64,000 nucleotides of DNA from Duganella sp. CF517 (GTDB lineage Bacteria; Pseudomonadota; Gammaproteobacteria; Burkholderiales; Burkholderiaceae_D). Location of the stretch: positions 62,001-126,000 of the forward strand of contig NZ_FODC01000006.1 in assembly GCF_900110275.1 (NCBI RefSeq), given 5' to 3'. Of this stretch, positions 28,001 to 36,609 are shown piece by piece. The notes beneath the pieces are model-generated. The model ran no database searches, had not been told where the DNA came from, and was given only the letters and a program-made list of their open reading frames with translations. Numbering within the stretch: the first letter of the stretch is position 1; each line of letters begins with the position of its first letter. The position numbers and the translations under genes are program-made.

Positions 28001-28909
28001 TCAGTGATTGAGTAAGTGCTCACCCTCGATGCGAGCCGCTACGCTGCGCACCAACTTCTTCACCGCCCACGTTGCCAGCGCTTCCGGCGTCTGCTTTAAA
28101 AAGCGCGCGTTGGCCGCCTCGAACACCGGCATCGCCAGCAGCAGCGCCGGCACGTCGGTCAACGCGATCCGCTGCCGCTCCAGCAGCAGGAACTTCAGCA
28201 GCACCTTGATCGCGTTCTGCGCGTTGCGCACCGGGTCCGCCTCCAGATACGCCAGACGCGACCTGGCCCGCGCCAGCGCGCCTTCGACATCGCTGAACGG
28301 CCGGCCGTGCCCGGGAATCACCAGCCGCACATCCAGTCCCGCGATCACATCGAGCGTGGCGCGCGCCTCGGCGAAACCGGATTCGCCATCGAGCTCCGGG
28401 AAGATCACGCCGAAGCCGTTCTCCCACAGCGCGTCGGCCGATACCAGCAGGCGCTCCGCCGGACAGTAAAAAATCAGCGAATGCGGATCGTGCCCCGGCG
28501 CGCCCAGCGCCCGCCACGCCATGCCGCCCAAGGTCAGCACGTCGCCCGGGGCGACGGTGGCGTCGAAGGTGAACCGCTCGCAGCGCGGGCCGGTGGCCTT
28601 GAAACTGAGCGCGTCGACGTCCCAGTCCCGCACCTTGTCGGCCTCGGCGACCGGAATGGCGACGCGGCTGCCGTAATGCGCCTGCAAGGTGGCGTTGCCG
28701 CCGCAATGGTCGGAATGCAGATGAGTGTTGAGCACCAGGTCGAGATGGCGGCCTTGCAGCGCGTGCCGCACCAGGTCCAGCGTTTGCGGCGCGTGCGTCA
28801 GATAGCCGGTGTCGATCAGGGCGGTGTCGTCGCGCCCCAACAACAGCACGTTGTTGGAGGACAGCCAGCCCCGCTCGAACACCTGGATCGAGGCCGGCAG
28901 CGCGCTCAT
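28001..28909 (-). CDS. Metallo-beta-lactamase-fold hydrolase
   Basis: 302 aa. Dinuclear metal motif THLHSDHCGG (HxHxDH), second-site His in GAPGHDPHSL, Asp in SADALWENG, and terminal His in VIPGHGRPFS. No signal peptide. The C-terminal about 80 residues form an extra helical part with basic character. Substrate unknown. Start MSALPASIQ overlaps the stop of the DUF1289 gene (ATGA); longer readings of the frame only cover DUF1289 sequence. Confidence 0.87.
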   Translation of the reverse strand: MSALPASIQVFERGWLSSNNVLLLGRDDTALIDTGYLTHAPQTLDLVRHALQGRHLDLVLNTHLHSDHCGGNATLQAHYGSRVAIPVAEADKVRDWDVDALSFKATGPRCERFTFDATVAPGDVLTLGGMAWRALGAPGHDPHSLIFYCPAERLLVSADALWENGFGVIFPELDGESGFAEARATLDVIAGLDVRLVIPGHGRPFSDVEGALARARSRLAYLEADPVRNAQNAIKVLLKFLLLERQRIALTDVPALLLAMPVFEAANARFLKQTPEALATWAVKKLVRSVAARIEGEHLLNH

Positions 28910-29148
28910 TGCTGGAAATCGTCGTCGAAATCGACGGTCGGCTCGCGCCGGCGGATCTCGGCCCAGACGCCCCGTTTGTAGTCGTCGTCCGCCTTGGACC
29001 AGTTGACGATTTCCTCGATGGTGCGCAGGCATCCCATGCAATAACGGCGCTCGGCATCCATCTTGCACAGGCTGACGCAGGGCGACGGGACGGGGGTGGC
29101 CAGCTCGGGCGCGGCGCCCGGAACGGCTAAGTTAGTTGGATCACTCAT
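28906..29148 (-). CDS. DUF1289 family protein (Cys-rich)
   Basis: 80 aa. The DUF1289 core PSPCVSLCKMDAERRYCMGCLRTIEEI has four Cys in the C-x3-C-x(n)-C-x2-C pattern, likely a metal or Fe-S site, followed by a helix and the conserved Trp. Function unknown. Translationally coupled to the MBL hydrolase downstream. Confidence 0.85.
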   Translation of the reverse strand: MSDPTNLAVPGAAPELATPVPSPCVSLCKMDAERRYCMGCLRTIEEIVNWSKADDDYKRGVWAEIRRREPTVDFDDDFQQ

Positions 29149-29172
29149 GCCGACATTATGGACCGAATGCGC

Positions 29173-29200
29173 TTGACTTGGGGAACGCGAAGCCTATACT
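29173..29200 (+). promoter_or_regulatory. Sigma-70 promoter for the RHH regulator/PHB depolymerase pair
   Basis: TTGACT (-35, 29173-29178) and TATACT (-10, 29195-29200) are separated by 16 bases. Both are one mismatch from consensus. It points at the ribbon-helix-helix gene starting at 29235 and lies next to a palindrome. Confidence 0.75.
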
Positions 29201-29219
29201 ACCATCCATGTAGATGGTA
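29200..29219. promoter_or_regulatory. Operator palindrome TACCATC-N6-GATGGTA
   Basis: Perfect 7-bp arms with a 6-bp spacer, beginning at the last base of the -10 element and covering the expected transcription start. A repressor bound here would block RNA polymerase. The encoded ribbon-helix-helix protein immediately downstream is the obvious candidate, giving autoregulation of the regulator and the depolymerase. Confidence 0.7.
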
Positions 29220-29234
29220 ACCAGATGGAGACGT

Positions 29235-29648
29235 ATGGCTAAGCAAGAACTAAAACTGAAGACCGCCGAATCGGAAAAGATCACGATCAACCTCGGTCCG
29301 ATCGACCTGGGGCAGATCGATTTGCTGGTGCAGGAGGGGTTTTATTCCAACCGCACCGATTTGATCCGGACGGCGATCCGCAATCAGTTGAACGAGCACG
29401 CCGAAGTGGTGAAGCAAACGGTGGCGCGCAAAAGCCTGGTGCTCGGAATGCAACATTACACCCGCTCGGATCTTGAAGCGGTGCAGGCGGCCGGCCAGCG
29501 GCTGCAGATACAGGTACTTGGTTTGGCCAGTATCGCCAGCGACGTGTCGGTCGAACTGGCGCTGGCGACCATCGATTCGATTTTTGTACTAGGTTCGCTC
29601 CACGCCAGCGCGGTGATCAAAACCGCATTAGCCCAACGAATCCACTAA
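29235..29648 (+). CDS. Ribbon-helix-helix (CopG-type) transcription regulator
   Basis: 137 aa beginning MAKQELKL at 29235, preceded by GGAG. An upstream in-frame start at 29214 would fall inside the operator and is unlikely. The RHH segment KITINLGPIDLGQIDLLVQEGFYSNRTDLIRTAIRNQL spans about residues 15-52, giving the beta strand and two helices of a MetJ/Arc dimer. The C-terminal 80 residues (RSDLEAVQ...VLGLASIASDVSVELALATIDSI) resemble no effector domain I can name. It sits 9 bases before the PHB depolymerase, which it probably controls. Confidence 0.8.
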   Translation: MAKQELKLKTAESEKITINLGPIDLGQIDLLVQEGFYSNRTDLIRTAIRNQLNEHAEVVKQTVARKSLVLGMQHYTRSDLEAVQAAGQRLQIQVLGLASIASDVSVELALATIDSIFVLGSLHASAVIKTALAQRIH

Positions 29649-29657
29649 AGGACAGCT

Positions 29658-30989
29658 ATGAAACTACCGTTTATGTCGAGCGTGCGCAGTGCCGCACAAA
29701 AGCTCATTAACAAGGGCGCCACGGCCGCCGTGCAGAAAGCCATGGAAAGCATGATCGAAATGCAGCAAAAGCAGCAGCAACAGCGTGCGGCCGGACCGCA
29801 ACCGGCGTCGCCGTCGCCATCGGCGCCGCAGCCGTCGGCGCAACCGCCTATGCGTGACATTAACCCGCCGCCGGAATACGTGGCGCCGCGCTCCGCGCCC
29901 CAGGCTGCGGCCGATGGCGCGCGCGTGCATGCCGACTCGACGGCGAAACCGGCCGCCCAAGGCGCCGCCGAACCGCAGCCGCAGGCCGCGCCGGCCAGCG
30001 CCCCCAATCCGGCCACCAATCCGACCGAGTACGCGCAGGACATGCTGAACCGGATGGGCATCAAGATCGACCTGCAAGCCAATATGCCGGGCAATTTCAA
30101 CATGGACTTCGGTTCGATGATGAATCCGGCGCCGGCCGCCGCGCTGCCGGAAGGCGCGCAATTCATCAGCGGCAGCTATGCCAACCACGCCGGCAGCCGC
30201 AATTACAAGCTGTATGTGCCGTCGACCTATACCGGCCAGGCCATGCCGCTGCTGGTGATGCTGCACGGCTGCACGCAGAACCCCGACGATTTCGCCGCCG
30301 GCACGCAGATGAACCAGGTGGCCGAGGAGATGGGCTGCTTCGTCGCCTATCCGGAGCAGACGTCCGGCGCCAACCACTCCAAGTGCTGGAACTGGTTCAA
30401 CGCCATCGACCAGCAGCACGGCCAGGGCGAGCCGTCGATCATCGCCGGCATCGCGCAGCAGATCATCGACGAGTATCCGGTCAACGAGCGCCAGGTTTAC
30501 ATCGCCGGGCTGTCGGCCGGCGGCGCGATGGCGGTCATCGTCGGCACCTTGTACCCGGAGCTGTTCGCGGCGGTGGGCGTGCATTCGGGCCTGCCGTTCG
30601 CCTCGGCGCAGGATTTGCCGTCGGCGCTGAGCGCCATGAAGCGCGGCGCCAGCAGCTCGCGCAAGGCCGGCAACGGCTCGCAGCCGATCATCGTGTTCCA
30701 CGGCGATAGCGACACCACCGTCAACCCGCGCAACGGCGAGCAGGTGATCGAGCAAAGCCTGCACAGCCATCAAGGCGCGCCGTCGATCCAGTCGGGCAGC
30801 GTGCCGAACGGCCACCGCTATACGCAGACGACGCACACCAAGGCCGACGGCTCGCCGCTGGGCGAACATTGGGTGGTGCACGGCGCCGGCCACGCATGGT
30901 CGGGCGGCAGCGCCCACGGCACCTACACCGACGCCAAAGGCCCGGACGCCAGCCGCGAGATGGTGCGGTTCTTCCGCACCGTCAGTTAG
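29658..30989 (+). CDS. PHB depolymerase-family esterase
   Basis: 443 aa, no signal peptide. An N-terminal helical region and a long Gln/Pro/Ala-rich linker (about residues 35-125) precede an esterase PHB-type catalytic domain. It has oxyanion segment VMLHGCTQNPDDFA, nucleophile Ser286 in GLSAGGAMA, acid in FHGDSDTTVN, and His in HGAGHAWSGG. The lack of export signal suggests action on intracellular polyhydroxyalkanoate, or another short-chain ester. The linker could contact granules. Downstream of, and probably repressed by, the RHH protein. Confidence 0.87.
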   Translation: MKLPFMSSVRSAAQKLINKGATAAVQKAMESMIEMQQKQQQQRAAGPQPASPSPSAPQPSAQPPMRDINPPPEYVAPRSAPQAAADGARVHADSTAKPAAQGAAEPQPQAAPASAPNPATNPTEYAQDMLNRMGIKIDLQANMPGNFNMDFGSMMNPAPAAALPEGAQFISGSYANHAGSRNYKLYVPSTYTGQAMPLLVMLHGCTQNPDDFAAGTQMNQVAEEMGCFVAYPEQTSGANHSKCWNWFNAIDQQHGQGEPSIIAGIAQQIIDEYPVNERQVYIAGLSAGGAMAVIVGTLYPELFAAVGVHSGLPFASAQDLPSALSAMKRGASSSRKAGNGSQPIIVFHGDSDTTVNPRNGEQVIEQSLHSHQGAPSIQSGSVPNGHRYTQTTHTKADGSPLGEHWVVHGAGHAWSGGSAHGTYTDAKGPDASREMVRFFRTVS

Positions 30990-31195
30990 TCGGTCGAGCG
31001 GTCCGCATCGGGCTTGGGATGATCGGCGATGTGCTGCCTTAGGCACGCCGGGCACCAGCAACTGGCGCCCGGGGCCGACGGCACCGGCAGCGACGCCGGC
31101 AAAAAGGTGCACCAGCAGGGCTGCGCCGCCGCGGCGGGATCGGCGTCCACCATGGCGCACGAGAAGTCGGCGCCGCAGCGCGAGCAGGTACTCAT
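30986..31195 (-). CDS. Small Cys-rich CWC-type protein
   Basis: 69 aa with the cysteine-rich CWC pattern: CSRCGADFSC, CWC, then CWCPACL. Eight Cys in the C-x2-C / CWC / C-x-C-x2-C arrangement suggest two metal sites. No known function. The gene is convergent with the PHB depolymerase and overlaps its stop by a few bases. Confidence 0.75.
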   Translation of the reverse strand: MSTCSRCGADFSCAMVDADPAAAAQPCWCTFLPASLPVPSAPGASCWCPACLRQHIADHPKPDADRSTD

Positions 31196-31265
31196 ATGGC
31201 GGCAGGTTGGCTGGTCATGCGGTCCAGCGTATCGGATGATCTCGGAAAATACAACCGGATAGCCC

Positions 31266-31271
31266 TATAAT
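31266..31271 (+). promoter_or_regulatory. Candidate -10 element upstream of argB
   Basis: A TATAAT hexamer 69 bases before the argB start. No strong -35 is evident at the right distance. The intervening leader contains the repeated GATCGCAGCGATCGCAG motif of unknown meaning. Confidence 0.35.
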
Positions 31272-31339
31272 GCGTAACTGATCGCAGCGATCGCAGCCAC
31301 AGGCTGTAAAATTGCACAAAATTTTTAACCGGACTCGCC

Positions 31340-32263
31340 ATGACCCAACTGACTAACCTTAACTTAGGCATGAATGACGACTTGACCGCGGTGTCGCCGC
31401 AGATCAAGGCACAGATTCTGGCCGAGGCCCTGCCCTACATCCGCAATTTCCATGGCAAGACCATTGTCATCAAATACGGCGGCAATGCGATGACCGACGA
31501 GCGCCTGAAACACGGCTTCGCCCGCGATGTCATTTTGCTCAAACTGGTGGGCATGAATCCGGTCGTGGTGCACGGCGGCGGTCCGCAAATCGACAACGCG
31601 CTGAAAAAAATCGGCAAGCAGGGCACCTTCGTGCAGGGCATGCGCATCACCGACGAAGAAACCATGGAAGTGGTGGAGTGGGTGCTCGGCGGCGAAGTCC
31701 AGCAGGACATCGTGATGCTGATTAATCACTACGGCGGCCAGGCCGTGGGCCTGACCGGCAAGGACGGTGGCCTGATCCGCGCCAAGAAGATGGCGATGCC
31801 GGACAAAGAGAATCCAGGCCAGTTCCTCGACATCGGCTTCGTCGGCGAGATCGACGCCATCAATCCGGCGGTCGTCAAGGCGCTGCAGGACGACGCCTTC
31901 ATCCCGATCATTTCGCCGATCGGCTTCGGCCAGGATGGCCAGGCGTACAACATCAACGCCGACGTCGTCGCCGGCAAAATCGCGGAAATCCTGAAAGCCG
32001 AAAAGCTGATCATGATGACCAACATCGCCGGCGTGCAGGACAAACAGGGCAACCTGGTGACCGACCTGTCGGCGCGCGAGATCGACGAGATGTTCGCCGA
32101 CGGGACGATTTCGGGCGGCATGCTGCCTAAAATTTCATCAGCGCTGGACGCCGCGAAGTCCGGCGTCAACACGGTTCACATCATCGATGGGCGAATTGAG
32201 CACTCTTTATTGCTCGAGGTGTTGACCGAACAGGCATTTGGAACTATGATCCGGTCTCACTGA
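31340..32263 (+). CDS. argB: Acetylglutamate kinase
   Basis: 307-aa amino-acid-kinase-fold enzyme phosphorylating N-acetylglutamate, second step of the acetylated arginine pathway. Seen: IVIKYGGNAM (nucleotide loop), VVVHGGGPQIDNAL (acetylglutamate loop), LTGKDGGLIRAKK, INADVVAGKIA, and LIMMTNIAGVQDK. The N-terminal helix (LTAVSPQIKAQILAEALPYIR) is the kind that lets arginine-inhibited hexameric forms assemble, so feedback by arginine is likely. Single gene, closed by an intrinsic terminator. Confidence 0.97.
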   Translation: MTQLTNLNLGMNDDLTAVSPQIKAQILAEALPYIRNFHGKTIVIKYGGNAMTDERLKHGFARDVILLKLVGMNPVVVHGGGPQIDNALKKIGKQGTFVQGMRITDEETMEVVEWVLGGEVQQDIVMLINHYGGQAVGLTGKDGGLIRAKKMAMPDKENPGQFLDIGFVGEIDAINPAVVKALQDDAFIPIISPIGFGQDGQAYNINADVVAGKIAEILKAEKLIMMTNIAGVQDKQGNLVTDLSAREIDEMFADGTISGGMLPKISSALDAAKSGVNTVHIIDGRIEHSLLLEVLTEQAFGTMIRSH

Positions 32264-32267
32264 AAAA

Positions 32268-32296
32268 ACGGCGATGCACGTTTCGCCGCGTTTTTG
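32268..32296 (+). terminator. Intrinsic terminator after argB
   Basis: Stem CGGCGA/TCGCCG around an 8-base loop, preceded by an A-run and followed by GTTTTT. It begins within 10 bases of the argB stop and precedes the tRNA. Confidence 0.8.
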
Positions 32297-32317
32297 AGTG
32301 CATCGCCATACCAGTAC

Positions 32318-32392
<75 letters not shown>

Positions 32393-32442
32393 TCTCCCGC
32401 ATCACCCCGCCGCCGCACCCTTCCCCGCCTGTAATTGACTGT

Positions 32443-33360
32443 TTAATAAATCCGCTCCACCGTCATGCCGCGTTGGCGCAGCAGTTCCGGCACGCTTCCC
32501 TTGCCGATCAAATGCAGCACGCCGATCGCCGCGACGCTGTTGTTTTCACGCGCCATCAGCTTTGCCATGCTATCGGCCAGCGCCGGATTGCGTCCGTCCA
32601 GCAGCACCTTTTGCACGAAGCGGCCGGAGAAGCTGTCGTCGCGCTCCGCCTGGGCCGCCAGCGCGTCGAGCGCCTTGATGTCGGCGGTGCGCCAGGCCTC
32701 GGCGATCTCGCGCGCCTGCCTGGCCTGTTCCTTGTCCTCGATGCCGGCGATGGTCTCCTGCAGGAACAGCAGCTGCTCGGCCGGCGACAGATTGCCGAAC
32801 AGGCCCATTTGGCCCTCCGGCGATTCCAGCTCGATGACTTTCTGGCCACGGTCGTGCGCCTGCCTGGCCAGGTGCGCGTCGACCGCCAGCGTGGCGTCGT
32901 AGCCCTGGCTGGCGAATTCGCTCACCGTCAGCAGACTGGCGACCAGCCATGGCTTCATCGCCGCCACGGTCTCCGGCTCGATCTTGTACTGCTTGAGCAG
33001 CGCGTCGAGCCGGCGCCGCCATTCCGGCGACAACGACGGCGCGGCGGCGCCGGGACCGACCAGCCCATACTTCTGCACCGCGCGCGCCAGTTTTTGCGGA
33101 TCGGCCAGCGGATCGATTTCCAGCGCCAGCACCGGCGCGTGCTTCAACGCGGCGGCCACGCGCGGCTCGAGCGGGTAGAAATCCCTTGAGCCGACGTGGA
33201 TGGTGCCGAACAGGTATAGCGCATGTTCTCCGCTGCGAACCTTGAACAACGCGCCACGGTTGGGCGCCCGCTCCTGGCCCGCCGTCTGGTCCGCCGCCCG
33301 GGCCGGGCCGAGGGCAAAGCAGAACAAACTGCAGAACATCACTATAATCTGGCGTCGCAT
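32443..33360 (-). CDS. TraB/GumN family exported protein
   Basis: 305 aa with signal peptide MRRQIIVMFCSLFCFALGPARA. TraB/GumN family features are LYLFGTIHVGSRDFYPLEPRV (the GTIHVG motif), ESPEGQMGLFGNLSPAEQ, and the C-terminal GVLHLIGKGSVPELLRQRG. The fold is related to ChaN/Tiki-type metalloproteases; activity of bacterial members is not established. Start ATG at 33360 is fixed by the signal peptide. It overlaps the possible start of the divergent HAD gene. Confidence 0.88.
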   Translation of the reverse strand: MRRQIIVMFCSLFCFALGPARAADQTAGQERAPNRGALFKVRSGEHALYLFGTIHVGSRDFYPLEPRVAAALKHAPVLALEIDPLADPQKLARAVQKYGLVGPGAAAPSLSPEWRRRLDALLKQYKIEPETVAAMKPWLVASLLTVSEFASQGYDATLAVDAHLARQAHDRGQKVIELESPEGQMGLFGNLSPAEQLLFLQETIAGIEDKEQARQAREIAEAWRTADIKALDALAAQAERDDSFSGRFVQKVLLDGRNPALADSMAKLMARENNSVAAIGVLHLIGKGSVPELLRQRGMTVERIY

Positions 33361-34111
33361 GGCTTCCTTTGTTGATTGGTCTCCCGTGAATATTACTCGT
33401 AACTCACCCGTGTGGTTGTTCGATCTCGACAATACACTGCACAACGCCTCCCACGCCATCTTCCCCGCGATCATGGCCAACATGAACGTCTATATCGCCC
33501 GTGTGCTGGGCGACGGCGTCACGCCGGCCAGCGAGGAGATCGTCAACGCCGCGCGCACCAAGTACTGGCGCAGGTACGGCGCGACGATACTGGGACTGGT
33601 CAAGCACCATGGCGTGATCCCGGCCCATTTCCTGCACGAGACCCACGCGCTGGCCGAGATGGCGCAGATGATCCGCGCCGAGCGCGGACTGCGCCAGCTG
33701 ATGCGCCGCCTGCCCGGGCGCAAAATCCTGCTGACCAACGCGCCGCACCGCTATTCGACGCAGGTGCTGCGGCATCTGGGCCTGCACCGCGAATTCGGCC
33801 ACCACGTCTCGGTCGAATCGATGACGGTGCACCGGCAGATGCGTCCCAAGCCGTCCAAACTGATGCTGCGCCACCTGATGCGCCGCCACCGCCTGACGCC
33901 GCAGCGCTGCATCCTGGTCGAGGACACGCTGGCCAATCTGCGCAGCGCCCACGCGCTGGGCATGCGCACCGCGTGGATCACCCAGTACCTGACCATCGGC
34001 GACACCGCCGGCCTGGCGCATCCCCAAAAAAGGTTAATTCGCCCCGCTTATGTCGATGTCAAAGTAAAATCTGTCAGGAATCTGCCGGCACGCCTGCACC
34101 ATCTGCGCTGA
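33359..34111 (+). CDS. HAD-superfamily pyrimidine 5'-nucleotidase-like phosphatase
   Basis: Up to 250 aa. HAD motif I LFDLDNTLHNAS with both Asp nucleophiles, motif II LLTNAPHRYS, Lys in RPKPSKLML, and motif III-IV CILVEDTLANLRSA. The best match is the Sdt1/YjjG-like pyrimidine nucleotidase group in which HNASHAIFP is typical. The start is uncertain. The ATG at 33359 shares bases with the TraB start on the other strand and lacks a ribosome site; a GTG at 33386 gives a more usual N-terminus. A TATAAT at 33343-33348 lies just upstream. Confidence 0.85.
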   Translation: MASFVDWSPVNITRNSPVWLFDLDNTLHNASHAIFPAIMANMNVYIARVLGDGVTPASEEIVNAARTKYWRRYGATILGLVKHHGVIPAHFLHETHALAEMAQMIRAERGLRQLMRRLPGRKILLTNAPHRYSTQVLRHLGLHREFGHHVSVESMTVHRQMRPKPSKLMLRHLMRRHRLTPQRCILVEDTLANLRSAHALGMRTAWITQYLTIGDTAGLAHPQKRLIRPAYVDVKVKSVRNLPARLHHLR

Positions 34112-34146
34112 TTCCCCTCTTTTTCGACACCTATCCGCGAGATCAC

Positions 34147-34722
34147 ATGGCAAGCACACCGCCGGGCCAGCGCCGCCTTGAAATCCTCCGAGCGCTGGCG
34201 GAGATGCTGGAACAGCCCAAGGGCGACAAGATCACCACCGCCGCGCTGGCGCGCAAGCTCGCGTTTTCCGAGGCCGCGCTGTACCGGCACTTCGCCAGCA
34301 AGGCGCAGATGTTCGAGGGGCTGATCGAATTCATCGAGTCCACCGTCTTCGGCCTGATCAACCAGATCGCCGAACGCCAGGCCGACGGCCTGACGCAGGC
34401 GCGCGACATCGTCGGCATGCTGCTGCAATTCGCCAGCCAGAATCCGGGCATGACGCGGGTGCTGATCGGCGAGGCGCTGGTCAACGAGGACGAACGCCTG
34501 CAACTGCGCATGAACCAGTTCTACGACCGCATCGACCTGGCGCTCAAACAGGCGTTGCGGCAGTCGGTGGCGGAAGGGCAGGCGCAGGAGGGCGAGGTGC
34601 AGGCGCGCGCCGGCATGCTGACCAGTTTTGTCATCGGCCGCTGGCACCGGTATGCCAAAAGCGGATTCAAGAACAACCCGTCGCAGGACGCCCCGCTGCA
34701 AATCGCCTTGCTGTTATCGTAG
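34147..34722 (+). CDS. slmA: Nucleoid occlusion factor SlmA (TetR fold)
   Basis: 191 aa. N-terminal TetR helix-turn-helix (KITTAALARKLAFSEAALYRHFASKAQMFEGLIEFIE) and the SlmA-type body LINQIAERQADG...RVLIGEALVNEDERLQLRMNQFYDRID. SlmA binds specific chromosomal sites and antagonises FtsZ rings over unsegregated DNA. Followed with zero spacing by pabBC, an unexpected operon partner. Beta-proteobacterial SlmA has been studied less than the E. coli protein. Confidence 0.9.
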   Translation: MASTPPGQRRLEILRALAEMLEQPKGDKITTAALARKLAFSEAALYRHFASKAQMFEGLIEFIESTVFGLINQIAERQADGLTQARDIVGMLLQFASQNPGMTRVLIGEALVNEDERLQLRMNQFYDRIDLALKQALRQSVAEGQAQEGEVQARAGMLTSFVIGRWHRYAKSGFKNNPSQDAPLQIALLLS

Positions 34723-36609
34723 ATGGAAATGAACGCTGAATGTTTCGCGCTGCTGGACGACGCCAGCCCCGGTAGCGGCAGCGCCGGGGGCGAAGGCGCG
34801 CCAGCCGCCGCCGCGCGCTCGCGCCTGTACACCGGGCATCTGGGCACGCTGCGCTGCGACGACATCGGCCAGTGGCCGCAAGTGCTCGAGCAAATGCGCG
34901 CGGCGCTCACGCGCGGCGAATACGCGGTCACCTTGTGCGCCTATGAGCTGGGCGCGGCGCTGCTCGATATCGGCACCGCCCCGCCGGCCGCCGCGCCGCT
35001 GGCGCAAATCCTGCTGTTCAAGGATTGCGCGTCGCTGACCAGCGCCGACGTGGGCGACTGGCTGGCCGCGCGCTCGTTCCCGATCGACCGCCCGGCCGGC
35101 ATCGCCAACATCGGCGCCAACATCGACCGCCAGGCCTTCGACGCCGCGCTGGCGCGCATCCACGACTACATCGAGGCCGGCGACACCTACCAGGTCAACT
35201 ACACCTACCGCTTGCGCTTCCACGCCTTCGGCGGCATCCACGCGCTGTACGCGCGCCTGCGCGGGCGCCAGCCGGTGCCCTACGGCGCGCTGGTGGGACT
35301 GGAGGACGGCTCGGCCATCCTGTCGCTGTCGCCGGAGCTGTTCGTGCGCCACCAGGACGGCGTGCTGACGGCGCGGCCGATGAAGGGCACGGCGCCGGCC
35401 GCGCCGCCGGCGCAGGCGGCCGAGAACATCCTGCGCGCCACGGTGCTGGCGGCCGATCCGAAGAACCGCGCCGAGAACCTGATGATCGTCGACCTGCTGC
35501 GCAACGACATCGGCCGCATCGCCCGCACCGGCAGCGTGAAGGTGCCGGCGCTGTTCGAGGTGCACCGCTACAGCAGCGTGCTGCAAATGACGTCGACCGT
35601 GACGGCGGAGCTGCGCGACGACGCCACGCTGGCCGACATCTTCGACGCGCTCTATCCGTGCGGCTCGATCACCGGCGCGCCGAAGCGCCGCACGATGGAG
35701 ATCATCGGCGAGCTGGAACCGGACCCGCGCGGCATCTACACCGGCGCCATCGGCTGGTTCGATCCCGACAAGGAAGGCCAGGTCGGCGACTTCTGCATGT
35801 CGGTGCCGATCCGCACCCTTGCGCTGGGCGCGCCGGACGGCGCCGACGGCGTGCGCCGCGGCGAGATGGGCGTGGGCGCCGGCATCGTCTTCGACAGCGA
35901 CGCCGCCGGCGAATACGCCGAGTGCCAGCTGAAGGCGCGCTTCCTCACCGGCCTGAAAAACGACTTCGAAATCTTCGAGACGATGTACGCCACGCCCCAG
36001 GACGGCGCGCGCCACCGCGCGCGGCACCTGAAGCGGCTGGCCGCGTCGGCCGCCTACTTCGGCTACGCGTGGGACGAGGCGGCGGCCAACGCCTATCTGG
36101 ACACGGCCTGCCGCATGCTGGCGGACGACGCGTCTCGGCCACCGGCGGCCGGCACGGCGTATCGCCTGCGATTGGCGCTCGGCTCATCGGGCGCGTTCTC
36201 GGTGCAGCACGCGCCGCTGGCGCCGCTCACGCAGCCGGTGCGCGTGCTGCTGGCCGCCGACGCCACCGCTTCCGGCGACATCTTCCTGCGCCATAAAACC
36301 AGCGTGCGCGCGCGTTACGACGCCGCCTGGCGCGACGCCGAGGCGCAGGGCGCGTTCGACACCCTGTTCTTCAACGAGCGCGGCGAGCTGACCGAGGGCG
36401 GACGCAGCAGCGTCTTCGTGCGCGTCGACGGCCGCTGGCTGACGCCGGCGCTGCCCTGCGGCGTGCTGCCCGGCGTGATGCGCGGCGTGCTGCTCGACGA
36501 TCCCGAATGGAACGCCAGCGAGGCGGTGGTCACGCGCGACATGCTGGCGCGCGCGCGAGACATCGTCGTCTGCAACGCCCTGCGCGGCGCGCTGAAAGCG
36601 ACGCTTTAA
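34723..36609 (+). CDS. pabBC: Fused aminodeoxychorismate synthase I / 4-amino-4-deoxychorismate lyase
   Basis: 628-aa fusion for p-aminobenzoate (folate) synthesis. Residues about 110-410 are the chorismate-binding PabB domain, with Lys221 in RPMKGTAPA, the residue that separates PabB from TrpE (which has Ala there). GSITGAPKRRTMEII and GIYTGAIGW are also present. Residues about 415-628 are a class-IV PLP lyase (PabC), with PLP Lys525 in FLRHKTSVRARYD and the NERGELTEGGRSSVFV motif. The ATG directly follows the slmA stop, so translation is probably coupled. Confidence 0.93.
   Translation: MEMNAECFALLDDASPGSGSAGGEGAPAAAARSRLYTGHLGTLRCDDIGQWPQVLEQMRAALTRGEYAVTLCAYELGAALLDIGTAPPAAAPLAQILLFKDCASLTSADVGDWLAARSFPIDRPAGIANIGANIDRQAFDAALARIHDYIEAGDTYQVNYTYRLRFHAFGGIHALYARLRGRQPVPYGALVGLEDGSAILSLSPELFVRHQDGVLTARPMKGTAPAAPPAQAAENILRATVLAADPKNRAENLMIVDLLRNDIGRIARTGSVKVPALFEVHRYSSVLQMTSTVTAELRDDATLADIFDALYPCGSITGAPKRRTMEIIGELEPDPRGIYTGAIGWFDPDKEGQVGDFCMSVPIRTLALGAPDGADGVRRGEMGVGAGIVFDSDAAGEYAECQLKARFLTGLKNDFEIFETMYATPQDGARHRARHLKRLAASAAYFGYAWDEAAANAYLDTACRMLADDASRPPAAGTAYRLRLALGSSGAFSVQHAPLAPLTQPVRVLLAADATASGDIFLRHKTSVRARYDAAWRDAEAQGAFDTLFFNERGELTEGGRSSVFVRVDGRWLTPALPCGVLPGVMRGVLLDDPEWNASEAVVTRDMLARARDIVVCNALRGALKATL

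Noticed and set aside
29664..31160. 498-codon open frame on the minus strand
   Set aside because: Antisense to the PHB depolymerase, extremely Arg-rich, no domain.
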